Source: an uncultured Bacilli bacterium (lineage in GTDB: Bacteria > Bacillota_I > Bacilli_A > RF39 > UBA660). From it: DNA of 17,381 nt. Shown piece after piece: positions 1-6,600 of the stretch. Both the position numbers and the translations under genes were made by a program. The stretch covers positions 44,589 through 61,969 of the forward strand of contig CAOLUI010000003.1 in assembly GCA_948479395.1 (NCBI GenBank), in the 5' to 3' direction. The notes below the pieces were generated by a model. The model saw only the letters and a list, made by a program, of their open reading frames with translations. It did not search any database and was not told the DNA's origin. Position 1 is the stretch's first letter; each line of letters starts with the position of its first letter.

Positions 1-69
1 ATTTCTTTTCGTCCGACTAGAAGAAAATTGATTAGCATTATCATAATATTTTTCCATTCTTGAACTCAT
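1..69 (-). CDS. N-terminal fragment of an unidentified protein (runs off left edge)
   Basis: An ATG at 67-69 opens a minus-strand frame with no stop down to base 1 (23 codons). The start is supported by a GGTAGGTGAT ribosome binding site just upstream (about 74-83). The visible residues begin MSSRMEKYYDNANQ and are polar and basic, with no signal peptide or membrane segment. Too little is present to name a family. It is transcribed away from the ferredoxin gene, so the two share the 70-181 intergenic region. Confidence 0.6.
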   Translation of the reverse strand, partial: MSSRMEKYYDNANQFSSSRTKRN

Positions 70-93
70 TATATCACCTACCCTATCATGATA

Positions 94-102
94 ATAATAT
101 CA
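94..102 (-). promoter_or_regulatory. Possible extended -10 promoter and palindrome for the left-edge gene
   Basis: On the minus strand the sequence TGATATTAT (94-102) is an extended -10 (TG-N-TATTAT) about 25 bases upstream of the ATG at 69. No good -35 is visible. It is followed by a perfect 10-bp palindrome, TATCATGATA, at about 84-93, which could be an operator or chance in AT-rich DNA. Confidence 0.35.
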
Positions 103-131
103 TAAAAATTATTTTTTTAAAATATATATAT

Positions 132-160
132 TTGATTTTTGAATATATTAATCTTATAAT
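132..160 (+). promoter_or_regulatory. Promoter of the ferredoxin gene
   Basis: TTGATT at 132-137 and a perfect TATAAT at 155-160 are separated by 17 bases, the optimal spacing for the vegetative sigma factor. The expected transcription start is near 167, giving a leader of about 15 bases that carries the AGGAGAT ribosome binding site. Confidence 0.8.
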
Positions 161-181
161 TTATTTATAGGAGATGAAATA

Positions 182-454
182 GTGAAAAAAATTATGGTAA
201 ATAAAGATTTATGTATTAAATGTGGGGCTTGTGTAGCGATGGATCCTGAGCATTTTGATTTTGATGAAGAAGGAAGATCAAATGTCATTAATAATGATAA
301 TTTAGAGAGTAATAATCTAGTTAATGCAATAGAGTCTTGTCCGACTAATGCAATTAGTATGATCAATGAAGAATGTAATTGTGATCATAATTCTAATAAC
401 GATCATGAAAAATGTAATTGTCAACATAATAATTGTCCACATGAAAATAGGTAA
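182..454 (+). CDS. Ferredoxin, single [4Fe-4S] cluster, with Cys/His-rich tail
   Basis: Small cytoplasmic electron carrier. C11, C14 and C17 (motif CIKCGAC) plus C53-P54 are the four ligands of one [4Fe-4S] cluster, as in the monocluster ferredoxins of Bacilli; the acidic DPEHFDFDEE stretch follows at 21-30. The start is GTG at 182, chosen because AGGAGAT lies 8 bases upstream and the family normally begins a few residues before the first cysteine. The conserved ferredoxin ends around residue 62. The last ~28 residues are an addition holding C65, C67, H69, H75, C78, C80, H82, C85 and H87, with a twice-repeated CNC-x-H pattern. The tail could bind a second metal; that is inference. The gene stands alone between its own promoter and a hairpin terminator. 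Confidence 0.9.
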   Translation: MKKIMVNKDLCIKCGACVAMDPEHFDFDEEGRSNVINNDNLESNNLVNAIESCPTNAISMINEECNCDHNSNNDHEKCNCQHNNCPHENR

Positions 455-480
455 ACACTTCAAAAAGTGTTTTTTATTTT
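453..480 (+). terminator. Terminator after ferredoxin
   Basis: AAACACTT (453-460) pairs with AAGTGTTT (465-472) around a 4-base loop, followed by a T-rich run to 480. It also lies just past the stop codon of the convergent RluB gene, but the T-run is much weaker in that direction. Confidence 0.75.
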
Positions 481-1187
481 AAACTATATAATTTTTTTAC
501 TTCTTTAATTGTTAGCATTCGATATTCACCAGATTTTAAATTGCCTAATGATAAGAAACTATAGCTTTCTCTTTTTAATTTCAAGACGGGATGTTTTAAT
601 TCAGTAAATATTTTTTTTATTATATGATTTCGTCCTTCAATAATTGTTATTTCTATTATTTGATAAGCTTTGTTACTCGCCGTTTTACAGACCTTTAAAT
701 ATTTAGGGATTACTTTACGATTGCCAATTATAATCCCTTTTTTTAATTGATAAAACTCACTCGGTGTTAAAACTCCTTCTATTTTAGCAATATAAGTTTT
801 TTCTATTTCATTTTTAGGGTGCATTAAATAATTAGCTAATTTACCATCATTAGTTAATAAAAGTAAACCAGTAGTATCGTAATCAAGACGTCCAATAGGG
901 TAAATTCTTTCCTTAGTATCAATTAGAGAAACAACTGTAGGGCGATTTAAATTATCACTTACACTGCTTAAATAGTGGCGTGGTTTATTTAATAAAAAAT
1001 AAACTTTTTTTTCATTTTTCTCTAAATAAGTTCCATTTATTTCAATTTGATCGTTGGCATCTACTTTAGTTCCTAATTCTGTTATTATTTTTCCATTTAC
1101 TTTTACTTTACCAGCTTTTATTAATTCTTCCGCTTTTCTTCTGGATGTAAATCCATTATTAGCTATTATTTTTTGTAAGCGTTCCAT
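474..1187 (-). CDS. rluB: 16S/23S rRNA pseudouridine synthase, RsuA/RluB family
   Basis: Isomerises a specific uridine of rRNA to pseudouridine, in 23S rRNA if it is RluB or in 16S rRNA if it acts like RsuA. An N-terminal S4 RNA-binding domain (about 1-60, starting MERLQKIIANNG with the SRRKAEELI stretch) is followed by the catalytic domain with motif GRLDYDTTGLLLLTNDG; D102 is the catalytic aspartate. The length, 237 residues, is normal. Start ATG at 1187 is preceded by GTGAGGA at good spacing. It overlaps the upstream RluA-type gene by 22 bases, so translation is probably coupled. It is the last gene of the operon that starts at 5056. RluB versus RsuA cannot be settled from motifs; in Bacilli this length and architecture most often denote RluB. 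Confidence 0.9.
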   Translation of the reverse strand: MERLQKIIANNGFTSRRKAEELIKAGKVKVNGKIITELGTKVDANDQIEINGTYLEKNEKKVYFLLNKPRHYLSSVSDNLNRPTVVSLIDTKERIYPIGRLDYDTTGLLLLTNDGKLANYLMHPKNEIEKTYIAKIEGVLTPSEFYQLKKGIIIGNRKVIPKYLKVCKTASNKAYQIIEITIIEGRNHIIKKIFTELKHPVLKLKRESYSFLSLGNLKSGEYRMLTIKEVKKLYSLK

Positions 1188-1876
1188 TCATTTTCCTCAC
1201 TCTCATATTTGAATATGGTATCATTAAACATTATTTTAAATTCTTGGGGTATTTTAGCTAGCCATTTATATTCTTGCTGATTTATCTTTAAAATTAATTT
1301 AGAAGCATGAAGGCACATTCTTCCTAAAGGATTTTTAAGAGAACCATATTTTTTATCTCCTACTATAGGATGATTTATTTCACTTAATTGAACTCGAATT
1401 TGATTTTTACGACCAGTTTGAATTATAACTTTCAATAAAGAAAAAGATTTATTTTTATTTAAAACCTCATAACTTGTAATAGCTAGGTTTCCTTCTTTAT
1501 TGTTAGTAGAATAAACTTTATATTGTTTATTTTCTTTTAAATAGGATTTTAAAACACCTTTTTGCTTTTCCATATTACCTTCTACTATTGCTATATATTC
1601 TCTTAATATTACAAGATTATCCCAATTATTTTGTAAATATTTTTTCATTCTTTCATTTTTAGCAAATATTACAAGTCCTGAAGTATCTTTATCAAGACGA
1701 TGAACAATAAAAATTTTATTACGAGGATTTTGTTTTTTTAAATATTCTCTGGCTTGATGATAAAGAGTATTAATCTTTTCTTTTTCGGTAGCAATAGTTA
1801 GTAATCCTGCTGGTTTATTAACTACTAATAATTCTTTATTTTCATAAATAATATTCATTTTTTTCTTTTTAAGCAT
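1166..1876 (-). CDS. RluA-family pseudouridine synthase
   Basis: Pseudouridine synthase acting on rRNA or tRNA. The signature IVHRLDKDTSGLVIFAKN carries catalytic D62; upstream is the NKPAGLLTIA strand, and no S4 domain is present. The start is placed at ATG 1876 (MLKKKKMNIIYENKEL), because AGGAGG lies at 1884-1889, seven bases before it; a further in-frame upstream ATG at 1909 has no such site and would extend back into the GNAT gene. This gives 236 residues. Short RluA-family members without S4 occur in many Firmicutes and their target sites vary, so no specific symbol is given. The neighbouring RluB-type enzyme overlaps its end, so two pseudouridine synthases of different families come from one transcript. 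Confidence 0.9.
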   Translation of the reverse strand: MLKKKKMNIIYENKELLVVNKPAGLLTIATEKEKINTLYHQAREYLKKQNPRNKIFIVHRLDKDTSGLVIFAKNERMKKYLQNNWDNLVILREYIAIVEGNMEKQKGVLKSYLKENKQYKVYSTNNKEGNLAITSYEVLNKNKSFSLLKVIIQTGRKNQIRVQLSEINHPIVGDKKYGSLKNPLGRMCLHASKLILKINQQEYKWLAKIPQEFKIMFNDTIFKYESEENEWNAYKK

Positions 1877-1887
1877 TTTTATTCCTC

Positions 1888-2463
1888 CTATTTTTTTAAA
1901 ATCCGACAATGCTTTTTTATTTTCTTTTGGCTAAAAAGGGCATTATAAATTTGAAAAGCATAAGAAATAATTTCTTCTTCTGTATAAGCTGTATCATTTA
2001 ATTTTAAAAGACAAGGAGAGTAAATTACACCATATAACTCAAGATCCGTTTCTAATAAATGGAAGCCTAGATTTTGCCAAAATTTTATTCTACGAGCACG
2101 AATTTGATTTTCTTCTTCCGTTTTTCCTAAGCCTTCTTTTTCAATTTCTCCATAAACTCCTTTATAATTTGTAAAAAAGCTTTGAAATTGTTCGATAGCT
2201 TGAGTCCCATAATTTTGATTTTGATATTGTTTATAAATTGCAAAATAATCGAGTAAGATTATAGGATTATTTTCTAAAGTTACGTATATGAGAAAACCAA
2301 TTGTTTCATTCTGTTTATTAATTTTTACAAAATTTAATATATTTTTTAAATATTGTTTTTTTAAGTCATGTAGTGTTTTTCTTTCATTACGAGGAAATAG
2401 TTCTAAATAATATTGATAAATATCTTTTTTAAATTCTTGATAATCAACTTTTATTAATTCCAT
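1888..2463 (-). CDS. GNAT-family N-acetyltransferase
   Basis: Predicted acetyl-CoA-dependent N-acetyltransferase of unknown substrate. The GNAT core is visible as the strand LLDYFAIYKQYQNQNYGTQAI (about 70-90), where QNQNYGT occupies the acetyl-CoA pyrophosphate-binding position (usual R/Q-x-x-G-x-G/A, here degenerate). A later RRIKFWQNLGF stretch (about 125-135) matches the conserved C-terminal 'FYxxxGF' region. Length 191 residues; cytoplasmic. Start ATG 2463 is supported by AAGGAG about six bases upstream. The start overlaps the end of the YqeK gene by 20 bases and the stop lies over the ribosome binding site of the RluA-type gene, so it is tightly embedded in the operon. Nothing in the sequence reveals the substrate. 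Confidence 0.75.
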   Translation of the reverse strand: MELIKVDYQEFKKDIYQYYLELFPRNERKTLHDLKKQYLKNILNFVKINKQNETIGFLIYVTLENNPIILLDYFAIYKQYQNQNYGTQAIEQFQSFFTNYKGVYGEIEKEGLGKTEEENQIRARRIKFWQNLGFHLLETDLELYGVIYSPCLLKLNDTAYTEEEIISYAFQIYNALFSQKKIKKHCRILKK

Positions 2464-3046
2464 TTTTTTCTCCTTTTAAATTTAGTTCCAGATTTTTTAA
2501 TAATAGAGTTGTATCTGAATGAATTTTTAATCCTTTAGACTTTAATATTGCTTTTTGGTATCTTAAAAATAATACTAAAGCATAATCAAGATATCCTAAA
2601 TATACTTCATCTTTAATCGTTTTTAAACAACTATTTAAATTTTCTCGAGCAATTTTATCGGCGATAAAAATTATTTTAGCAAATTTGTTCATTTTTTTGT
2701 TTCCAAAGGTATGATATTTAATTGCATTACATATATTATTATTTAGATTAAACATTTCTTTAGCCATTAAAGAACCAATAAAAGAGTGTATAACTGCTAA
2801 AGATAATTCATAAAAGTTTAGGGAATAATTGTTTTTTTGAAGCCAGTAATGATTTTCTTTATCACTTAATTCTCGAGCAATATCATGAATAAGTCCCGCT
2901 AAGTAGGCTTCATTCTCATCTAGATTGTAAATATGAGCCAATTCTCTAGCACAAGAAGCCACTTTTAAGCTGTGTTGATAGCGAAATGCTGATAAATTTT
3001 CTTTTAAATAATTTTGAATTTCTTCTACTTTATTCAATCTTTTCAC
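2444..3046 (-). CDS. yqeK: YqeK-type HD-domain hydrolase (symmetrical Ap4A hydrolase family)
   Basis: HD-domain metal-dependent phosphohydrolase. In characterised Firmicute homologues YqeK cleaves diadenosine tetraphosphate symmetrically to two ADP. Metal ligands are visible: H25 (RYQHSLKV), H54-D55 (GLIHDIARE), H87 (IHSFIG), H112 (KYHTFG) and D130 (IFIADKI). Length 200 residues, normal. In Bacillus the gene lies between nadD and rsfS; here it is separated from them and sits between a PLP enzyme and a GNAT gene. The start is uncertain. GTG at 3046 lies directly on the GGGTG that should serve as ribosome binding site, whereas TTG at 3037, overlapping the upstream TAA, has it at proper distance; the latter would shorten the protein by three residues. 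Confidence 0.88.
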   Translation of the reverse strand: MKRLNKVEEIQNYLKENLSAFRYQHSLKVASCARELAHIYNLDENEAYLAGLIHDIARELSDKENHYWLQKNNYSLNFYELSLAVIHSFIGSLMAKEMFNLNNNICNAIKYHTFGNKKMNKFAKIIFIADKIARENLNSCLKTIKDEVYLGYLDYALVLFLRYQKAILKSKGLKIHSDTTLLLKNLELNLKGEKNGINKS

Positions 3047-4322
3047 CCTTTTGTTTTAGCAAGTTATCCACAGCTTTTAGAACTCCAATTTTTCCATAAT
3101 GATAAGTTAAGCCCCCTTGTTGATAAGCAATAAAAGGTTCACGAAGTGGTCCATCACAGGATAATTCAATACTACTTCCTTGAGTAAAAGAACCACTAGC
3201 CATTATTATTTGATCATCATATCCTGGCATGTCACTAGGAAGGGGAGCGAAATTAGAATCAATTGGAGATCCTGATTGAATTCCCACACAGTAATTAATT
3301 AAATCTTTCGAGTTTTGAAAAAAAATGTTTTCAACAATATCTACTCGATCTTCATTATATTTTGGCTCGACATTATATCCTAATTTTTCAAGTAAAAGAC
3401 TTGTAAAGACAGCAGTTTTTAAACTACTTGCAACAACACTTGGAGCAAAGAAAAGTCCTTGTAAAATATTTTTATTAATTCCTAATGTTGGACCCACTTC
3501 TTTTCCCTCTCCTGGTAAATTTAAACGTTCACTACATAATTTAATTAAATCTTTTTTTCCAACTATATAGGCGCCGTTAGGGGCAATGCCACCACCTAAA
3601 TTTTTTATTAAAGAACCAACTACAATATCAGCTCCTATTTCACTTGGTTCTTTTAAATTAACAAATTCACAATAACAGTTATCAACCATAATTATAATAT
3701 TTTGATCAATACTTTTTATTAATTTAATAACTTTTTCTAATTTTTCTAAAGAAATACTTTTACGTGTTGAATAACCTTTACTACGTTGAATTTCAATTAC
3801 TTTAACAGAATGTTTTTTTAAATATTTTTCTATTTCTAAATAATCGAAATCATTATCTTTTAAATCAATTTGATCATATTCAATTCCAAAACTTTTTAAA
3901 GAACTGGGATTTTTTTTTATACCTATTACTTCATGAAGGGTATCATAAGGAAGACCCGTAATCGAAAGTAATAAATCATGAGGCCTTAAAAGGGCAAAAA
4001 GAGTTGTTGATAACGCATGAGAACCTGAAATCATTTGGGTACGAACTAAAGCATCTTCAGTTTGAAAAATATCTGCAAATATTTTTTCAATAATATCACG
4101 ACCTAAATCGTTATAACCATAACCACTAGTAGGATTAAAATGACTTTCGTTTAATTTATTTTTTTGAAAAGAATTTAATACTTTAATGGAGTTAGATTCG
4201 CAAATATTGTCAATATTTCTGTAAATAGATGTTAATTCTTCCTCACACTTATCTGCTAAATTGGCAAGTTCTTTACTAATTCCTAAAAAATTATATTGTC
4301 TCATCTTTGTTTCTTTTATCAT
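3030..4322 (-). CDS. PLP-dependent YnbB-like protein (Met gamma-lyase / aluminium-resistance family)
   Basis: Fold-type I pyridoxal-phosphate enzyme of the family annotated as methionine gamma-lyase-like or 'aluminium resistance protein' (YnbB in Bacillus). The PLP lysine is K240 in GSLIKNLGGG; D214 (IMVDNCYCEF) contacts the cofactor ring, and SGSHALS (99-105) forms the phosphate-binding turn. The N-terminal NPTSGYGYNDLGRD stretch is characteristic of the family. 430 residues, full length. Start ATG 4322 overlaps the upstream TGA as ATGA, with GGAGG six bases before. The true substrate of this family is not well established; C-S lyase activity on a cysteine or methionine derivative is inferred from homology. 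Confidence 0.88.
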   Translation of the reverse strand: MIKETKMRQYNFLGISKELANLADKCEEELTSIYRNIDNICESNSIKVLNSFQKNKLNESHFNPTSGYGYNDLGRDIIEKIFADIFQTEDALVRTQMISGSHALSTTLFALLRPHDLLLSITGLPYDTLHEVIGIKKNPSSLKSFGIEYDQIDLKDNDFDYLEIEKYLKKHSVKVIEIQRSKGYSTRKSISLEKLEKVIKLIKSIDQNIIIMVDNCYCEFVNLKEPSEIGADIVVGSLIKNLGGGIAPNGAYIVGKKDLIKLCSERLNLPGEGKEVGPTLGINKNILQGLFFAPSVVASSLKTAVFTSLLLEKLGYNVEPKYNEDRVDIVENIFFQNSKDLINYCVGIQSGSPIDSNFAPLPSDMPGYDDQIIMASGSFTQGSSIELSCDGPLREPFIAYQQGGLTYHYGKIGVLKAVDNLLKQKGEKIE

Positions 4323-5056
4323 TTCAAACCTCCATCAACTCTAATTATAGAATTATTAATATAACTAGCCTCATCACTAAATAGAAAGGCTACTACATTA
4401 GCTATTTCTTCAGGATGAGCAAATCTTTCTAATAAAATCTTTTTTTCTTCTTCTTTTAAATAATTAGGATTCATTTCTAAAACCGCAGCAGTTCTAGTCC
4501 AACCAGGAGCTATTGCATTTACCAAAACATAAGGAGCTAAAGCTTTAGCAAAATTATAAGTTAAAGAAATTACTCCAGCTTTAGAAGCATCATAATCCAT
4601 GGAAAAAGTTTCATTAGTATCGATACCATTAGTGGATGTTATATTAATAATTTTTCCGGCTTTTTTTTCAAGCATATAATTTCCAACATATTTACACATT
4701 AAAAATACACCAACTAGATTTACATTTAAAACCTTTGTAAATTCTTTAGCTGTTTTATCATAATAATAGTTATCTAAAGATAAAGCGGCATTATTTACCA
4801 AATAATCGATTGTAGAAAAATTTTCCAAGATTAGAGCAAGCATTTTTTTTACTTCATCTTCATTCGAAATATCAGCTTGAATAGTAAGGACTTTAATATT
4901 ATATTTTAATTCTAGTTCATTTTTTAATCTCTCAGCTTCTTTTCGACTTGTTAAATAATTAATAACAATATCATGATTTTGTTGGGCCATCTTTTTAGCA
5001 ATCGCTGCCCCAATACCCTTTGCTGCCCCAGTAATTAAAACAACTTTCCTTGACAT
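4319..5056 (-). CDS. Short-chain dehydrogenase/reductase (FabG-like)
   Basis: NAD(P)H-dependent oxidoreductase of the classical SDR family. It shows the TGAAKGIG nucleotide-binding motif (9-16), NNA (88-90), N111, S141, and the catalytic pair Y155/K159 in YDASK. C-terminal IRVDGG is the usual SDR ending. 245 residues, the size of FabG (3-oxoacyl-ACP reductase). No other fatty-acid genes are nearby, and it heads an operon of RNA-modification and housekeeping genes, so a role outside fatty-acid synthesis is equally possible and fabG is not assigned. ATG 5056 has GGAG five bases upstream. It is the first gene of the six-gene operon. Confidence 0.85.
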   Translation of the reverse strand: MSRKVVLITGAAKGIGAAIAKKMAQQNHDIVINYLTSRKEAERLKNELELKYNIKVLTIQADISNEDEVKKMLALILENFSTIDYLVNNAALSLDNYYYDKTAKEFTKVLNVNLVGVFLMCKYVGNYMLEKKAGKIINITSTNGIDTNETFSMDYDASKAGVISLTYNFAKALAPYVLVNAIAPGWTRTAAVLEMNPNYLKEEEKKILLERFAHPEEIANVVAFLFSDEASYINNSIIRVDGGLK

Positions 5057-5079
5057 AAGATCTCCTTTTTTCTAGTTGT

Positions 5080-5088
5080 ATTTTAACA
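5080..5088 (-). promoter_or_regulatory. Extended -10 promoter of the SDR-to-RluB operon
   Basis: On the minus strand TGTTAAAAT (5080-5088) is an extended -10 element (TG-N-TAAAAT) about 25 bases upstream of the SDR start, with GGAG between. The -35 position holds only TATTAT-like sequence, so initiation would depend on the extended -10. Confidence 0.45.
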
Positions 5089-5091
5089 CAA

Positions 5092-5127
5092 ATAAAAAAA
5101 TAATAATACTTTTTAAGAAGCATTATT
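5092..5127 (-). terminator. Terminator after D-Ala-D-Ala ligase
   Basis: Read on the minus strand, AATAATGCTT (5127-5118) pairs with AAGTATTATT (5111-5102), a 10-bp stem with one G-U pair and a 6-base loop, followed by a run of seven T. The hairpin overlaps the ddl stop codon and separates ddl from the SDR operon. Confidence 0.65.
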
Positions 5128-6111
5128 AATTAAGATAGTAATTAAATCAGTATAATTTATATTTTCATTTTCTATTAAAGTGGGAAACATACTAATTTTA
5201 GTAAATCCCGGAAGAGTATTTATTTCATTAATATATATTTCATTATTATTTTGATCATAAAAAAAATCTATTCTCGATAAACCACTGGCTTGGAATCCTA
5301 AAAATATTTTTCGGGCATAATCCTGAACTTTCTTGATGATTTCTTGAGATAAATCTTGAGGAATAGTAGTATAAGATTTATTATTCTCATATTTAGATTC
5401 ATAATCATAAAACTCTTTAGCTGATTTTATTTCTCCCAAGTCACTAATAATTAATTTTCCCTCTTTTTCTAAGACTGCACATTCAAGTTCACGACATTTA
5501 ATAAACTTTTCAATAATTACTTTTTTATCATATTTAAATGCTTCTTTAATTGCATTTTCTAATTCATTTTCATTGATAGCTTTATTAATTCCAATTGATG
5601 AACCTCCATTTGCCGGTTTAACAATTAAAGGCAATCCTAACTTTTTGATTATTTCTTCTAAATTATAGTTAGTGTTTATAACTACATATGGTACTTGATT
5701 AATTTTCAAGTTATTAAAAAGAATTTTGGACATTTCTTTATCCATACCAATAGCACTAGAAAGAGTTTTACATCCAACAAATTTAATATTAAATAATTCA
5801 AGCATTCCTTGAATTTTTCCATCTTCCCCATTAGTTCCATGAATTATCGGAAAAACAACATCAAATTCTTTTAAATAGTCAATAATATTTATAATTTTGA
5901 CTACATCACTATCTAACCATTTACCATTTTCTAAATATGTTAAGTCGTCATTAAAAATATACCATTCATTATTTTTACTTATCCCTACTAATTCATAATT
6001 AAATAAATTATTATCTATATTTTCAACAATACTTTTCGCTGACTTACAAGAAATATAATGTTCACTAGAATTGCCTCCAAATAAAATTAAAACTTTTTTT
6101 ATAATATTCAC
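5113..6111 (-). CDS. ddl: D-alanine--D-alanine ligase
   Basis: ATP-grasp ligase making the D-Ala-D-Ala dipeptide of peptidoglycan in the cytoplasm. Motifs in order: FGGNSSEHYIS (11-21), HGTNGEDGKIQG (91-102), ATP-binding K165 in VKPANGGSSIG, the omega-loop YDYESKY (Y241) and SRIDFF...INEINTLPGFT (279-304) with the metal/substrate ligands. The omega-loop tyrosine favours D-Ala as second substrate over D-Lac. 332 residues, normal length. The only canonical start is GTG at 6111, but it lies inside the GAGGTGA ribosome binding site. Homologues usually begin MKKVLILFGG, which would match initiation a few codons later at ATT or ATA (6105 or 6102). It follows tRNA-His on the same strand. Confidence 0.92.
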   Translation of the reverse strand: MNIIKKVLILFGGNSSEHYISCKSAKSIVENIDNNLFNYELVGISKNNEWYIFNDDLTYLENGKWLDSDVVKIINIIDYLKEFDVVFPIIHGTNGEDGKIQGMLELFNIKFVGCKTLSSAIGMDKEMSKILFNNLKINQVPYVVINTNYNLEEIIKKLGLPLIVKPANGGSSIGINKAINENELENAIKEAFKYDKKVIIEKFIKCRELECAVLEKEGKLIISDLGEIKSAKEFYDYESKYENNKSYTTIPQDLSQEIIKKVQDYARKIFLGFQASGLSRIDFFYDQNNNEIYINEINTLPGFTKISMFPTLIENENINYTDLITILINNAS

Positions 6112-6160
6112 CTCATTAATATATATTAAATACGCTATTTTTAAATTCTATTTTTGGCAT

Positions 6161-6204
6161 AAAAAATGACTTCTTCCAAGATTTCCAACTTTTCGAAGCC
6201 ACTT
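6161..6204 (-). terminator. Probable terminator after tRNA-His
   Basis: On the minus strand AAGTGGCTTC (6204-6195) can pair with GAAGTCATTT (6173-6164), a 10-bp stem with two G-U pairs and a roughly 21-base loop, followed by six T. The large loop makes it weaker than the others in the window, so read-through into ddl is possible; ddl has no obvious strong promoter of its own. Confidence 0.45.
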
Positions 6205-6214
6205 CAATTCAATA

Positions 6215-6291
6215 TGGGGCGAAATGTGGGGATCGAACCCACGCATACCGGAGCCACAATCCGGCGTGTTAACCACTTCACCAATTCCGCC
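6215..6291 (-). tRNA. tRNA-His (GTG anticodon)
   Basis: Complete cloverleaf on the minus strand. The extra 5' G (-1, base 6291) pairs with discriminator C (6218), the hallmark of tRNA-His. Acceptor GCGGAAT/ATTTCGC has one G-U pair, the anticodon GTG is at 6257-6255 in a TTGTGGC loop, the T arm is GTGGG-TTCGATC-CCCAC, and CCA is encoded (6217-6215). Confidence 0.96.
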
Positions 6292-6306
6292 ATATATATA
6301 TCTATT

Positions 6307-6335
6307 AGAATAACAAATAATTGAACATTTGGCAA
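6307..6335 (-). promoter_or_regulatory. Promoter of tRNA-His
   Basis: Minus-strand TTGCCA (6335-6330) and TATTCT (6312-6307) are 17 bases apart, and the predicted start lies a few bases before the mature tRNA 5' end. It interleaves with the plus-strand promoter at 6321-6349. Confidence 0.7.
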
Positions 6336-6349
6336 TAGTATATTATAAT
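6321..6349 (+). promoter_or_regulatory. Promoter of the 67-residue membrane protein gene
   Basis: TTGAAC (6321-6326) and perfect TATAAT (6344-6349) with 17-base spacing. The start point would be near 6356, about 15 bases before the ATG. Its -35 lies within the spacer of the divergent tRNA-His promoter, so polymerase cannot occupy both at once. Confidence 0.75.
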
Positions 6350-6371
6350 TTAAAGTAGGATGTGATAAAAA

Positions 6372-6575
6372 ATGCTAACAGCTAATTTCTTTGAAACTTT
6401 TTATAGAGAATTATTAGATTTTCTAAAGGATGCAAAAGATATATTTGTAGATACTATTTCTTATTTTCATAAATATTTAAATAGATTTTTTCCTGATGAT
6501 GTTTTAGTAATATTTCTTATTACGATTGGAGCAATACTTTTAATATTAATTTTTCGTTCCATTATAAATAGATAA
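6372..6575 (+). CDS. Small single-pass membrane protein, function unknown
   Basis: A 67-residue protein with an amphipathic, mildly acidic N-terminal half (FFETFYRELLDFLKDAKDIF) and one hydrophobic C-terminal segment (about 43-63, VLVIFLITIGAILLILIFR) ending in a positively charged RSIINR. This predicts a membrane anchor with a short basic cytoplasmic end. No family is recognised. It is supported as a real gene by its own strong promoter, an AGGATGTGAT ribosome binding region about 11 bases before ATG 6372, and an immediate hairpin terminator. It is the only plus-strand gene between 454 and 14333. Confidence 0.75.
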   Translation: MLTANFFETFYRELLDFLKDAKDIFVDTISYFHKYLNRFFPDDVLVIFLITIGAILLILIFRSIINR

Positions 6576-6600
6576 AAATAGTTCAAGCGAACTATTTTTT
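6574..6600. terminator. Bidirectional terminator between converging genes
   Basis: AAAAATAGTTC (6574-6584) and GAACTATTTTT (6589-6599) form an 11-bp perfect stem with a 4-base loop and T-rich flanks on both strands. It ends the small membrane protein gene (stop at 6575) and the minus-strand dehydrogenase gene (stop at 6592). Confidence 0.85.

Noticed and set aside
154..366. Minus-strand open frame opposite the ferredoxin
   Set aside because: Shadow of a clearly coding gene; hydrophobic low-complexity product and no ribosome binding site.
3325..3570. Plus-strand open frame inside the YnbB-like gene
   Set aside because: Antisense to a well-supported PLP enzyme; no start signals.
6120..6214. 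ddl leader as a tRNA-linked regulatory RNA
   Set aside because: The only stable structure seen is the probable tRNA-His terminator at 6161-6204; no T-box or other recognisable motif.
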